Part shown: one piece after another, positions 33,219 through 43,879 of the stretch
Position numbering within the stretch: position 1 is the first letter of the stretch
How the letters are laid out: the number at the start of each line of letters is the position of its first letter
From: Shewanella sp. c952
Lineage (GTDB): Bacteria; Pseudomonadota; Gammaproteobacteria; Enterobacterales; Shewanellaceae
Direction: 5' to 3'
Length of the DNA: 45,864 bases
NCBI RefSeq assembly: GCF_019654975.1
Contig: NZ_BPEW01000034.1
Span: 1 to 45,864, forward strand
Made by a program: the position numbers and the translations under genes
The notes under the pieces: generated by a model
What the model saw: only the letters and a program-made list of their open reading frames with translations
What the model was told of the DNA's origin: nothing
The model's database searches: none

Positions 33219-36200
33219 TAGTTAGCCTCAATTGATGAAGTCGTTGATAAGTTACCGAACAATAGATCGAGCTTTTCTATTAGTGCTTTAGGTGGCTTAT
33301 CGTAATACACCCCGGCTTGAGGCGCGCTTACTGACATACCACGTAAAAACAGATAAAAGCTGCCGCCAATGTGTTGGTCGTAATCGTAGTCGGTCATTCT
33401 TAGCCCTAGATATCGATGTAAGGCTAAGGTGTAGATGATGTACTGCAGATCGTATCGATGACTGCTAATGGCGGTCTTCATTGATTGGTAGTTATATAAA
33501 TCGAGGTTATCGCCCAAATGGTTGGATTTGTAATCGGCAATAAAATACTGCTGGTTATGTTCAAACGTTAAGTCGATAAATCCTTTGAGCATACCTTGTA
33601 GATCATCAAATAAAAGCCCAGCGCTGTAGCCAAAATCGATAAGCAGTTGATTGAGCTTATTTGCATTCAGTTTACTAATTGGCAGGTAAAACTCCATCTC
33701 TACCAATTTCTGGTTATCGGATAATTGGGCGAGTGACAATGTGTTGTCAGTTGCTAGTGGTGCATACAGTAGATCCAGATACCAATCTTTAAGCACCGAA
33801 GTCCAGCTCTCGTCAATGCCATATTTTTTCATCGCGTTGGGTAGATGTTCATCTAAACCGGGGCTGGCATTGGTAAAATCAATGAGTTCAAGTACCAAGT
33901 GCATAAAGCTACCCGCATTTGCACCGCGCTCGAAGGTAAAACGTGACGGCTGTTGGTCGAGCTCATCAATAATGACATCAACCTCAGGGAACTGCTCGTC
34001 ATCAGCACCTGGCTGTACTTTTTCGTGAGCTAGATGTTTTACGAGTCCAGAGTAACTTCCTACTCTCCACGGTATTTGTTGTGGACGAATGAGTGTTTTG
34101 GGGGCGAATTTATTGTCAGGGTCGCTCGCAACCGTCAGTTTACGTTGTACTTGTTCGAAGTTGTTATCACCAGCAGGTGTTAACTCTTTTAGACCAATGG
34201 CAATAGGCGCTTTATCGACCAACTGCTGAGCTTTACTGTGTAGCTCGCTGTATTCACATATTTTATTTTCGATACCAAGCAAATAACCAATAGCAGTTTC
34301 GTGCAATTGACTGGTCATGCCTTTACTTTTTGTCAGACGACTGTGGTTGGTAATGTACAGGTAGCATTTAAGTACTGGCCTTGTGAGCGCAACATACAAT
34401 AATCGTAAATCTTCAGCTAACGTTTCACGTTTTTGTCTATCCCATCCTTCATCAGTCTGTTCGATATCCCAAACTAACTTATTGTCCTCGTGGTAAAGCA
34501 TAGGGGCTGGTTTTTTACGATTATCTCGACTAAGGCTGACAAAGGGAATAAAGCAGATAGGGTACTCGAGTCCCTTACTTTTATGAATGGTGACAATCTG
34601 TACCAGGTTTTGCTCACTAGCGAGTTTTAATTGGGACTCTTCATTGGCTTGATTACCAATTAGTGCCTGTTCAAACCAATTGATAAGTGCACTCATACCG
34701 TCAAGTTCAGTGGCTTTTTGCTGAAGCAGTTCACTCAAATGTCTAAAGTCAGTTAAGCGGCGCTCGCCCTCGTTGGTGTGAAGTAAGCGTTCGATGATGT
34801 TTGTTTGGCTAGCGAGATTAAGCAGCGCTGGCATAATGCCGCGCTTTAACCATTGTTGCTGCAAAGCGGCAAATTGCTCTAGTAGCAGTTGACGTTTGTC
34901 TTCATCCTGATTAAAGGCGTGGATCTCTTCTGCGCGGTAACCGAGTAGCGAGGTTGCTAGTGCACTACGCAATGCACGTTCATCTTTAGGTTCTGACATT
35001 GCGTACAAAATTAACAACATTTCACGGGCATCAACGGTATCAAATACGCTATCTCGGCTTAAAAATACTGAGCCAACATTACGCTGCTCTAACGCTTGCT
35101 TTATGACGTTGGCTTCGTGTCTATCTCTGACCAAGACTGCAATGTCTTTGGCTTTTAGCTGAGTGGCACCGATAGCAGATAAGCCTTGCTCGGCATCGAT
35201 GAGTAAGCGCGCTATCTCATCGGCTGCATCACTAGCCAGTAACTGTCTTGCCGTTGTTTTATTAAGGCCTTTCTCTGGATCTTCACTAAGAAGCCGTAGC
35301 CTTAGAGCACTGTTATCCGTTATCGATTCGCTGAGTACTTTCTTATCTGAGAAATGAGCTGCTTTCACGGGCACAAAAGGGATCGAGTCACTGATAAAAG
35401 GATCATCCCGATGTGAGAATATACAATTGACGGCTTCAACCATCTGTCGATTGGAGCGATAGTTTGTATCCAGATTATAGTGTTTTGCTGTTTGCTCTCG
35501 TGCATGGATATAAGTGTGAATATCGGCGCCACGAAAAGCATAAATAGCCTGTTTAGGATCACCAATCATCAATAAACTTAATGATTCAGATTGTGCTTTA
35601 TCTGCTGAAGAGGTTGTAGAACCGTCGTCTTGCTTTTTGGTTTGATAGATATGATTAAAAATATCAAACTGTAGTGGATCAGTGTCTTGAAATTCATCGA
35701 TTAACGCTATGGGAAAACGCTTAGCAATTGTTTTAGATAAGGACTGTTCCCGGGAGTCTTTTAACGCTTGTGCCAACGTCAGTAACAGATCATCTGGCGT
35801 TAACAGGTTACGCTCTAACTTTTGCTCGGCGAACCGTTTGGCGATCCCGTCTCTTGCGCTATAAAGAAAACTCGGAATTAACTCTGCAACAAGCGCGGCA
35901 AGTCTTTCTATATGTTCCAGTACAGTTGCTTGTTCTCGACTTGGGATCTCGCCGCCTTTATTGAGTTTCAAACTATTAAGCGATAATGTTTCCAATACTT
36001 TTTGTGGCGGCAGCGCTGTGCCAAAAGCGACCCAGTTATCGAGTGCATCGAACATGGCAGCAAGCTTAGGGTAACTATCAGCTTTTTTACCAAAACGAGC
36101 ACCATTAAGAGGAAGGCTGTGCAACAACTCTTCTGTTTGCTCGCGCTCTCTTGGCCAAATCAATTTGAGCCGACTTAAACTTTGTACTAAATTGGCTGAA

Positions 36201-36910
36201 ACTTTATCAAATGCAGTGGGTTTAGGTTGCGCCATTGCGCTACTTGCGCCAAGCAAAGGTCGAAGTTGTCGTGACAGTTCATCGGGGCTGGCAAACTTCT
36301 TTTGTATGACTCCAGCAAGACTTTCACTAAGCGGATAGCACTTTTCTCTCCAAAAATCCCGTACAGCGTGGTGCAGAAATTCGCTGTCGTCGAGAGTAAA
36401 CTCAGACTCAAACAGCAATGATGACTCAAATGCCATGTCGGCTAGAATACGTTGGCAAAACCCATGAATGGTAAAAATCGCTGCTTCATCAAGAGATTTG
36501 AGTGCTAAATCTAGACGCTTACGAGCTAGGGCTTTGTCGCATTCGGGGGTTTCGTTATAGAGTTGGCTAATGAGCTCATCATCGACCTTTAAGCCGATAA
36601 AACAGCGATAGGCCAACTGTATTTTTTTACGGATCCGATCGCGTAGTTCGCCAGTTGCGGCATTGGTAAATGTCACCACTAAAATCTGTTCGCAACTTAA
36701 CGCTTGAGCAGTGCCATGACCAAGTAGCAAACGGACATAAAGACCTGCAATCGTGTAGGTCTTTCCTGTTCCTGCACTCGCTTCAATCAATCGACTTCCA
36801 CCAAAGGGCAGGGTGAGCGTGTTAAGTGGTTCTGTGACGATATGACTTGGCCCGTCGGTTTGCTCACTAGGTTTGGGTTCGTTACAAGCCGCTAATGACG
36901 AATGTTCCAT
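33218..36910 (-). CDS. recB: exodeoxyribonuclease V subunit beta (RecB)
   Basis: Helicase and nuclease subunit of RecBCD, acting on double-strand ends and loading RecA after Chi. 1230 residues (E. coli 1180). The N-terminal 3'-5' helicase has Walker A EASAGTGKT (Lys50), the motif II block IALIDEFQDTDPLQF, LLMIGDPKQAIYAFRGADI, TIHKSKGLEYPI and LLYVALTRP. The C-terminal PD-(D/E)XK nuclease domain has the catalytic Asp and Lys in FIADYKSNHLG. ATG 36910 is chosen: AGGAG eight bases upstream is ideal, whereas the GTG at 36925 lies inside recC and overlaps that site. It follows the recC stop by one base. Confidence 0.96.
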   Translation of the reverse strand: MEHSSLAACNEPKPSEQTDGPSHIVTEPLNTLTLPFGGSRLIEASAGTGKTYTIAGLYVRLLLGHGTAQALSCEQILVVTFTNAATGELRDRIRKKIQLAYRCFIGLKVDDELISQLYNETPECDKALARKRLDLALKSLDEAAIFTIHGFCQRILADMAFESSLLFESEFTLDDSEFLHHAVRDFWREKCYPLSESLAGVIQKKFASPDELSRQLRPLLGASSAMAQPKPTAFDKVSANLVQSLSRLKLIWPREREQTEELLHSLPLNGARFGKKADSYPKLAAMFDALDNWVAFGTALPPQKVLETLSLNSLKLNKGGEIPSREQATVLEHIERLAALVAELIPSFLYSARDGIAKRFAEQKLERNLLTPDDLLLTLAQALKDSREQSLSKTIAKRFPIALIDEFQDTDPLQFDIFNHIYQTKKQDDGSTTSSADKAQSESLSLLMIGDPKQAIYAFRGADIHTYIHAREQTAKHYNLDTNYRSNRQMVEAVNCIFSHRDDPFISDSIPFVPVKAAHFSDKKVLSESITDNSALRLRLLSEDPEKGLNKTTARQLLASDAADEIARLLIDAEQGLSAIGATQLKAKDIAVLVRDRHEANVIKQALEQRNVGSVFLSRDSVFDTVDAREMLLILYAMSEPKDERALRSALATSLLGYRAEEIHAFNQDEDKRQLLLEQFAALQQQWLKRGIMPALLNLASQTNIIERLLHTNEGERRLTDFRHLSELLQQKATELDGMSALINWFEQALIGNQANEESQLKLASEQNLVQIVTIHKSKGLEYPICFIPFVSLSRDNRKKPAPMLYHEDNKLVWDIEQTDEGWDRQKRETLAEDLRLLYVALTRPVLKCYLYITNHSRLTKSKGMTSQLHETAIGYLLGIENKICEYSELHSKAQQLVDKAPIAIGLKELTPAGDNNFEQVQRKLTVASDPDNKFAPKTLIRPQQIPWRVGSYSGLVKHLAHEKVQPGADDEQFPEVDVIIDELDQQPSRFTFERGANAGSFMHLVLELIDFTNASPGLDEHLPNAMKKYGIDESWTSVLKDWYLDLLYAPLATDNTLSLAQLSDNQKLVEMEFYLPISKLNANKLNQLLIDFGYSAGLLFDDLQGMLKGFIDLTFEHNQQYFIADYKSNHLGDNLDLYNYQSMKTAISSHRYDLQYIIYTLALHRYLGLRMTDYDYDQHIGGSFYLFLRGMSVSAPQAGVYYDKPPKALIEKLDLLFGNLSTTSSIEAN

Positions 36911-36911
36911 G

Positions 36912-39900
36912 TTAGTGCTCCTCACTTATAGAGGTGGGAGAGGGTTGCGCTCCAGCTTCAACATAAGTGGCTAGTTCGCCAAGTCTGCCTTTGTAATACA
37001 AGCTAATTAACGGTGACAATAATGTTTGCGCTGTATCGCCAAATCGTTGTTCACTAAAGTCTTCAGGGAATTGATATAAACGCTGGAAATGTGGTTCCAT
37101 GCCTTCGCCTAATTGGGTCTGTTCGTCCAACCATTGAGGCTGCGCCTCACGCAATTTTTGAATATGGTCACCTTCTGCTTCAACGTAGGCTAGGGCGGTT
37201 CTTGGCATAAACATTAAAGGTTGTGCTTGCCCCTGTTTAAACAAAGCAAACCACAGGGCTAATTGTTTTTTTGCTTGAACGGCAGTCATCGGCGCAAAAA
37301 CATGGAAATGGCCAATATCAAGTAGGTAGCTATTTATTGGCTGATTGAGCCTAGTAATATCAGTGCTATCTTGCATTGCGCAAAGGCAAAGGTGCCTTAA
37401 GTAAACGCGCACTAAATCTCGACCATTAGCGGTTCCTGGCCGGTAGTTAACCAGTCCTTTAGCGCTTAAATCATCTATGCGACCAACCAGTTTAATAGAT
37501 TGAGCTGTTACTGGGCTGCTATCATCAAACGGTGCTACATCAATGGCAATTTCTACTGATTGGCTTGACTCTCCTTTAAGGTACAAGCTTCTGCCAATCA
37601 GTGGCGTGATATCATGCAGATATTGGCTGAGTAATAGATCATCAAAGGGTTTGAGTGGGATATTACCTTGCGCTTTAAGGCGCTCAAGCAGTTCGTCATC
37701 AGGGCGCTCTGTTTGATTTTCTATGGCATGATCTATCAAGACTGATTGTAATTTATAACGCTCTAAAGCATTCAAACTAAAGGGTTCATCGTTGTCATCA
37801 GCCCGAACATCAATAGATAAGTCAACTTTAAGCGTTCGATTAAAAAAGTACTGTGCAGGGTTTCGGAAAAATCGAATCAGGGCTGATAGTTCTATCTCCT
37901 CTACTTCGTTGCTATCGGGCAGGGCTGTATTTAATAGTGAAGTGTCTAAATTAATAAAGCCATTGCTACTTTTGTTGGCGACCTCAATCGTTGTTTGTGC
38001 CATGGGGGCTGGACACCACTGCGCACTGTAACTTTGTTGTAGCGGTAAACTATCAGCAATATTAGTACTTTGGTAAAGGCGTTCATCGAATGGTTGTAGT
38101 GGCTGTTTACAGATCAGTTGTGTTGAGATTGCTTGCTCTATTTTATCAACAAACAGAGCCGCATCTTGCTCACTTTGGCTATTAGCTTCTGCCTCTAAAG
38201 CAAGTTTTGCGGGCAGGTAAGCTAACTGACAGTATTCGACTAACTCAGAGACAAGCATTGATGGGATCCGCTCAGAATCATCACGTTCACTGTTACCGAT
38301 GTAACTGATATACAACTGCTGCCTTGCCGAAAGTATTGCTTCAAGGAAAAGGTATCTATCGTCTAATCGGCGAGAGCGGTCGCCTTTACGGGGACCCATT
38401 TGAGCCACCAAGTCGAAGCCGACTGGATGCTGTACTCTTGGATAAATCCCATCGTTCATACCGAGTAAACAGACAACTTTAAACGGAATTGAGCGCATAG
38501 GCATTAACGTACAAAAGTTAACACTTCCCGCGAGGTAACGTTGCCCGACTCGAGATTCTGATAAACGACTATTAAACCAGTTTTGCAACACTTCGATGGG
38601 AAGGGGGGTCGTATGACCCGATTCAGTTAACTCTTCAGCAAGTGTGACTATCGCGTCACGGATCTCTTGTAATTGTACTTGTTCATCGTCATCGACTAGA
38701 TAAAAAGCAGCAAGTAGCAACTCTAGCTGTTCGATACGCTCTGTTAAACTGCAACTTTGTGCTAAAGCGGCGTGCACATCGTCTAAAGCTTCAATGAAAT
38801 CTAGTAGTTTACCTAACGCCTGAGCCGTTTGTCCTTCAATACCGTTGACTGCTAGCGTTTGCTGATACAGCGGCGAGTCGTCGGCAAAGCTGTAGCCTAA
38901 AATAAGACGTTTAATTCCCAGCGACCAAGCATTTTGCTCAAAAGCTGGCAGCTGATGTTCGGCTCGGCTGGCGCCATTTCGGCCCCATCGCACACCCGCT
39001 TGTTCGAGCCAGCGCTTAAGAATTGTTAGCGAATCATCGTCTAACTCAAACCGCCTTAGCACACTGGGGACCTCTAAAATACCGATGATATCGGTCAGAC
39101 CAAACCGGCTTTGATTGATATTAAGTAAGTGTAAAAAACTGGCAATAAGCGGAGATTCCTGTACTGCACCGCGATCGGCAATGGCATACGGAATGTAATG
39201 ACTGCCTTGCTTAGCGCTAAAAACGGCATCAATATAAGGTGCGTATGCTGCCACATCAGGCATCATTATCACGATATCTTTAGGCGCTAGTGTTTGCCCT
39301 TTAGAGTCTTTTTGCTTGGATAGCATCTCTAGTAGATGGTCATGCAGAGTTTCTACTTCTCGCAGTGGGCTATGGCAACTGCGAATTGTGATCGAGTGGT
39401 CATCTTGTTGCAGTATTCTTCTGCCATCAACCGTTAAATAAAGCGAGGCATCGGGGCCTAAACTTTGTCCTCGGGTACTCAGCTGTAAAATGTCGTGTTG
39501 CACGCCATGTAGCATGCAATCAATACCTGGATCTTGGTAACAATCTAAGTTAAATGCAGTATGTTCTTCTGGCAATTCAAGCATAAGATCTAACAGCTCA
39601 CGACCCATCTTGCCGTTATTTGCAAGTAATGGATTACCGACCTCAAGCTTGTCTTCCCACTCAACTTCAAGTTTTTGTTTGTTGGCATACTGCAGTGCCA
39701 TGCGCGCTCTAAGCCGAGGGTCAACGATATCTCCCCAATAATGCTGACAGGGACTTAGGCTTAGCATTATCACATCAAGACGCTTAGCTAAGTGATGCAG
39801 CACATCTAGTGTTTGCGGCGCCATTGATGAGATCCCAAACACAAATAGACGTCGGGGGAGAGATGCCATTGAGGTATTTGGGTCATCAAGTTTATCAAAA

Positions 39901-40580
39901 AGTGCTTGATGTAAATTAGCGCGGTGATACTGGCTTTTATGTAACGTATTGGCGTTAAACTCGATTAAGGCTCGCCATAATATAGGTTGCCATGCTTGGG
40001 CCTGCGCTAATTTATCTCCCTTGGGAGGTAAGGTCGGCTCATTCGCTTCCCATGCTGCGATCCAATCCGGTCTATAAACTAAATACTGGTCAAATATATC
40101 CGCTATTTGGCCACAGAGTTGATAGAGCTTTAGCGGACTTTGCGGATGAGGTTCCGATATGGTTGCAGACACATCAGTTTCAGGGCGCTCGCCCTGTAAG
40201 TCATTTGAGCTATGACCTTGGTTACCGTTATTTAAATAATTGGCTAGAGGAGCAAAATCATCTTGGTCGATAAGAGAAGGCAAAAGCTCCATTAACTTCC
40301 AGGTCATTGCTGCTTTAGTGAAGGCATTTTCCTTAGGTACGTCATCCAATAAGGTATGGCAAAGCTGCCAAATAAAACTTGAAGGAAGCGGAAACTCAAG
40401 CGCTGCGGCAATATTATTCTGTCTTGCTATCTCTAGTCTTAACCAGGTTGACATGCCAGGGCTTTGCACCAGTATATGCTCTGGTAAAAGTAGTGGTGCT
40501 CCAGGCAGTGGTGTTGTTAGCTCTGTGGCTAAAATCTGCGATAGTGCTTCCATCTGGTTAGACTGTACTAGGTATAGCAT
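36912..40580 (-). CDS. recC: exodeoxyribonuclease V subunit gamma (RecC)
   Basis: The Chi-recognising subunit of RecBCD, with inactive helicase-like and nuclease-like domains. 1222 residues (E. coli 1122). N-terminal block: LPEHILVQSPGMSTWLRLEIARQ and AALEFPLPSSFIWQLC. Central blocks: PRRLFVFGISSMAPQTLDVLHHLAKR, DIVIMMPDVAAYAPYIDAVF and PFKVVCLLGMNDGIYPR. Near the C-terminus the nuclease-like fold has LVGRIDDL. The start ATG has AAAGGA upstream. First gene of recCBD. The protease gene ptrA, between recC and recB in enterics, is absent here. The 173-bp gap before it should hold its promoter, but none is obvious. Confidence 0.95.
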   Translation of the reverse strand: MLYLVQSNQMEALSQILATELTTPLPGAPLLLPEHILVQSPGMSTWLRLEIARQNNIAAALEFPLPSSFIWQLCHTLLDDVPKENAFTKAAMTWKLMELLPSLIDQDDFAPLANYLNNGNQGHSSNDLQGERPETDVSATISEPHPQSPLKLYQLCGQIADIFDQYLVYRPDWIAAWEANEPTLPPKGDKLAQAQAWQPILWRALIEFNANTLHKSQYHRANLHQALFDKLDDPNTSMASLPRRLFVFGISSMAPQTLDVLHHLAKRLDVIMLSLSPCQHYWGDIVDPRLRARMALQYANKQKLEVEWEDKLEVGNPLLANNGKMGRELLDLMLELPEEHTAFNLDCYQDPGIDCMLHGVQHDILQLSTRGQSLGPDASLYLTVDGRRILQQDDHSITIRSCHSPLREVETLHDHLLEMLSKQKDSKGQTLAPKDIVIMMPDVAAYAPYIDAVFSAKQGSHYIPYAIADRGAVQESPLIASFLHLLNINQSRFGLTDIIGILEVPSVLRRFELDDDSLTILKRWLEQAGVRWGRNGASRAEHQLPAFEQNAWSLGIKRLILGYSFADDSPLYQQTLAVNGIEGQTAQALGKLLDFIEALDDVHAALAQSCSLTERIEQLELLLAAFYLVDDDEQVQLQEIRDAIVTLAEELTESGHTTPLPIEVLQNWFNSRLSESRVGQRYLAGSVNFCTLMPMRSIPFKVVCLLGMNDGIYPRVQHPVGFDLVAQMGPRKGDRSRRLDDRYLFLEAILSARQQLYISYIGNSERDDSERIPSMLVSELVEYCQLAYLPAKLALEAEANSQSEQDAALFVDKIEQAISTQLICKQPLQPFDERLYQSTNIADSLPLQQSYSAQWCPAPMAQTTIEVANKSSNGFINLDTSLLNTALPDSNEVEEIELSALIRFFRNPAQYFFNRTLKVDLSIDVRADDNDEPFSLNALERYKLQSVLIDHAIENQTERPDDELLERLKAQGNIPLKPFDDLLLSQYLHDITPLIGRSLYLKGESSQSVEIAIDVAPFDDSSPVTAQSIKLVGRIDDLSAKGLVNYRPGTANGRDLVRVYLRHLCLCAMQDSTDITRLNQPINSYLLDIGHFHVFAPMTAVQAKKQLALWFALFKQGQAQPLMFMPRTALAYVEAEGDHIQKLREAQPQWLDEQTQLGEGMEPHFQRLYQFPEDFSEQRFGDTAQTLLSPLISLYYKGRLGELATYVEAGAQPSPTSISEEH

Positions 40581-40753
40581 GGCGTTCCTTTAACAATAAT
40601 GAATGGTGCGCTTATTGTTTTTGAATTTAGTTTTTATCCCGTTTCGGGTCTACAGTAAACGATGGACTAATCAGTCAGTTCTACATTTGTCTAAATGACT
40701 TTCAAGCAAAAAATCGATAATAATAACCGCAGCGTTTACTGAATTTATCTATT

Positions 40754-42853
40754 CTATGTGTTTGTTTTATCAAGTGCCAATCTCTGTTTAATGATATTAA
40801 ACTTTAACCATCTTGATTGAGTGATAAGTAACCGAGAAATGCGTTTATAGGCAGCAGGTGTTAATGTTTGATACTTAAGCGCAACGTAATAACGAGTGAG
40901 TTTGTCAAAGTCAGCTTCGATGGTCGGGAAGCTTGTCTGTACTCGTTGATAATAGTCTTCAGGGCCTTCGCTCTCTGCTCTTTTTAACCCTCGACGGGCT
41001 AGTGAATGGCACACTCCCATATAGGCTGTAACGTGCTTGTCAGTTGCTCGACTGAACTGCAATAGCCCTGCACTATAGGCGATGGCAAGCCCTATGATTA
41101 ATAGTGACGTAAAGACTAAGATAGCAACTCTTACCTGAGTGACTTCGCCTAGCATTTTTTGCAGCACATCTTGCTGCTTATCAGAATTAAAGCCCAAAAC
41201 CCATACGCTCCAGAAATAATCAATACCGGCAAACTGCAGCCTTAATTGATTAAATATGTCGCTAGTGCGACTGCCTAAATATCCAAACGGGCTATCAATA
41301 AGGTAACTTTGGTGGGGATCAAACACCGCATCGAATCCCTGTTCTATCCGTTCAGGGGCTATCATCGCTGTTGGATCATAACGCGTCCATCCTTGGCCTG
41401 GTAACCATACCTCTACCCATGCATGTGCCATATATTGATACACACTAAAGTAGCCAGCTGCTTCATTATACTCACCGCCTTGATAACCTGAGACTATTCT
41501 AGCTGGAAGTCCTGTAGCCCTCGCCATAAAGGCAAATGCACTAGCGTAATGCACACAAAATCCTGCTTTATTGCGTAATAGAAAATCATCAATTTGCTGA
41601 TGACCCACTGCTGGTGGCCGTAAAGTGTAGTAGTAAGGCTGCTCGCTAAAGTAGTTCATCATGGCATTAAGCCGCTTCTGTGGGGTTGGATATTGCTGCT
41701 CAAACTGCTGAGCCAATAATCTGGTTCCGGGGTTGCTTTGGTTTGGTAACGCAAGATTTACCTCTCGAACAGCTTGAGAAATCACTGCGTCCATTGAATG
41801 TTCAGGGTAGGAGGTGACTTTATAAAGCCTACGTTGGTCAATAGGCCGCTTGGCGAACAAGCGATGATCTGTAAGTGTTGAGATACCAGGATCTTGAGTG
41901 GTTGCGACATCAAGTCCAAATAACCACTGTTGTGAACTCGGCTCTGCAATGATTGTGTATGAGATAGACTGGTTTATATTTTTATTTAGGTAGTTTATTT
42001 TGTGAGTGTTTGGGGATTGCTTGGACGCGTTATGAGTTGAAACAGCATTTTCGCTAGCAATAATTGCGCTATTTTGCGACCACTGTTTACCGTCATAATC
42101 CTCCATCACTATTGCCCGCCAATATAGTGCTGAATTTTTAGGGTATTCGCCTTGTTGAAAGGTTGCTCTAAATGCTAGTTCAGCTGAGCGGGTGAGTTCA
42201 GTAATATTGGAGAAATTTACTGTACTTGATAGGCCTGTTTTTGCACCCCCTTGAGCTGGGACTAACCAAAGCGGTGGTAGTCTAGGAAGTACCAAGAATA
42301 ATAAAATGGCTAATGGAAAGCTTTGGAGTATGATTTTGCTTCCTAGATTAGCAGTAAAGCGAAAGTGAGCTTTATCATGATGCAAGCTAACTAATACACA
42401 GGTGTTAATCAGTGTGACGATAACAAGGTGTAATGCGGACCATAGGCTTTGCTGCTGAATAAAGCTTAATGCTATTAGAAAGTAACCAACTAAAACGACA
42501 ATATGCACATCTCGGCGACTACGCATCTCAATGTATTTGAGCGCATAACCTAAGATCAGTAAGTTTATTAAAGCATTTAAGGCACCAATTTGACTTACCA
42601 CCATGGTCAAGGTTACCGCCGATGCAAGCCCCAAGGCTGTCACTAACCAACGAGGTGGTTTAGCAACTTTACCGAGATAAATACCGAGTCGCCAAATAAT
42701 GCAGATAGTGCAAATCGCTAATGACCATAGGGTGATCTGCGAATAGAGCGGGCTAATAATGGCAATATTGGTAAGCAGTAACCACATCAAGGTTTGGCGA
42801 GATAAATCGAACTGATTGCTCGTTCGTGATCGCTGGGGTTTGATTCTAACCAT
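40754..42853 (-). CDS. membrane transglutaminase-like protein (TgpA type, DUF3488)
   Basis: 699 residues. Seven or so N-terminal membrane helices (about 22-190, DUF3488) are followed by a periplasmic transglutaminase-like cysteine-protease domain and another membrane helix near 580-600 (VRVAILVFTSLLIIGLAIAYSAGLLQF), then a cytoplasmic DUF4129-like tail. The catalytic triad is visible: Cys433 in KAGFCVHYASAFAFMARATG, His478 in YMAHAWVEVW, and Asp493 in WTRYDPT. Pseudomonas TgpA is the best studied relative and is essential there; the substrate remains undefined. It is the third gene of the moxR-DUF58-tgpA operon and overlaps the DUF58 gene by 8 bp. Confidence 0.9.
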   Translation of the reverse strand: MVRIKPQRSRTSNQFDLSRQTLMWLLLTNIAIISPLYSQITLWSLAICTICIIWRLGIYLGKVAKPPRWLVTALGLASAVTLTMVVSQIGALNALINLLILGYALKYIEMRSRRDVHIVVLVGYFLIALSFIQQQSLWSALHLVIVTLINTCVLVSLHHDKAHFRFTANLGSKIILQSFPLAILLFLVLPRLPPLWLVPAQGGAKTGLSSTVNFSNITELTRSAELAFRATFQQGEYPKNSALYWRAIVMEDYDGKQWSQNSAIIASENAVSTHNASKQSPNTHKINYLNKNINQSISYTIIAEPSSQQWLFGLDVATTQDPGISTLTDHRLFAKRPIDQRRLYKVTSYPEHSMDAVISQAVREVNLALPNQSNPGTRLLAQQFEQQYPTPQKRLNAMMNYFSEQPYYYTLRPPAVGHQQIDDFLLRNKAGFCVHYASAFAFMARATGLPARIVSGYQGGEYNEAAGYFSVYQYMAHAWVEVWLPGQGWTRYDPTAMIAPERIEQGFDAVFDPHQSYLIDSPFGYLGSRTSDIFNQLRLQFAGIDYFWSVWVLGFNSDKQQDVLQKMLGEVTQVRVAILVFTSLLIIGLAIAYSAGLLQFSRATDKHVTAYMGVCHSLARRGLKRAESEGPEDYYQRVQTSFPTIEADFDKLTRYYVALKYQTLTPAAYKRISRLLITQSRWLKFNIIKQRLALDKTNT

Positions 42854-43835
42854 TGTTATTGCTCAACTGGTGGTTGTGATACAGCGCTAGTTGAGTCTGT
42901 GCATTGATTCGGTGTTGCTCGCCATGATCGGGATTGATAGTGGCCTCAGCTAATTTTAAACCGAAAATTTGATGCTTTGAAGACAAGTGCTCAACTTGCC
43001 ATGATAGCCGACTGAGATTGACCTCTAAATTGTAATCGTTATCGTCTAAGGTTATCCATAATGGCGTGCCTTGTGGTTGTTGAAACTCCTTGGTTAACAT
43101 ACCGCGCCCTTGTGCGAGCTGTTTCCATGCAATTTGCTTTAGCGACTCGCCCTTTACGTATTGCTTAAGCCCGCTAAATTCATCGACTCCAGCGACGTAC
43201 TTTCCAACAGATTCGACATTATTATCGTTAGAAAGGCTTGCCAGTGCTAAGTTAGCTTTGATTGGTTTAGCAAATATTATTTGCTCAATGCTTAAGTCGA
43301 CATGAGACCACACTCTGCATAAACCAAGTGGAAAACGGGATTCAACTTTTATTCTGCCTGGATTGAGTTTACCGCGAACGGTGCCATTAAAACTTAAACT
43401 AGATTCAGTAGTTTCAGCAGATACTTTTTTTACCACTTCTATTTGTTGACCAGCAAAACTGAGGTGGATCTCAAATGCCTCGTTAGGGCAGGAGTGAAGC
43501 ACGGGGACATAGCAAAGCTGGCTGGCAAAAGTATCTGGGGCGTTTGTTAAGCGGGTTAATGACAGGCCTGCCAGATTCTTATAACTATAGATAATACAGG
43601 TATTGAATACACTAAAGAGAAGAAAGCTTAATCCCATCACAAGATTATTTTGGTAGTTAGTACCAAATACAAACAAGATGGTAATCAACATTAGCCAGCT
43701 AAAACCGAGTCCAGTAGGCAGGATAAATATACTTTTATGGCTAAGGGTGATACTGCTTGATGGCGGGATCCTCCGTGACAGCCAGCGGCCAAATACTCGA
43801 GTGAACCTTTGTCTTATCCCTTGTCCACTTTTCAT
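42846..43835 (-). CDS. DUF58 family protein
   Basis: 329 residues. Two membrane helices near the N-terminus (SIFILPTGLGFSWLMLITIL, then NLVMGLSFLLFSVFNTCIIY) are followed by a soluble region. The DUF58 core has the usual EFSGLKQYVKGESLKQIAWKQLAQ block near residues 217-240, and then LTKEFQQPQGTPLWITLDD, which looks like the start of a VWA-like fold. The function of DUF58 proteins is unknown; they are nearly always paired with a MoxR ATPase. ATG 43835 is used, with AGAGGC six bases before it; the TTG just ahead is not needed. It lies between moxR (44 bp) and the transglutaminase (8-bp overlap). Confidence 0.9.
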   Translation of the reverse strand: MKSGQGIRQRFTRVFGRWLSRRIPPSSSITLSHKSIFILPTGLGFSWLMLITILFVFGTNYQNNLVMGLSFLLFSVFNTCIIYSYKNLAGLSLTRLTNAPDTFASQLCYVPVLHSCPNEAFEIHLSFAGQQIEVVKKVSAETTESSLSFNGTVRGKLNPGRIKVESRFPLGLCRVWSHVDLSIEQIIFAKPIKANLALASLSNDNNVESVGKYVAGVDEFSGLKQYVKGESLKQIAWKQLAQGRGMLTKEFQQPQGTPLWITLDDNDYNLEVNLSRLSWQVEHLSSKHQIFGLKLAEATINPDHGEQHRINAQTQLALYHNHQLSNNNG

Positions 43836-43879
43836 CAATGCCTCTGAACTTATCTTGTGTTTTAACGTGAATAAATAAT

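Noticed and set aside
31239..40580. recCBD cluster as part of a defence island
   Set aside because: All three subunits are standard housekeeping RecBCD with overlapping starts and stops. No toxin, restriction or phage-related genes are nearby.
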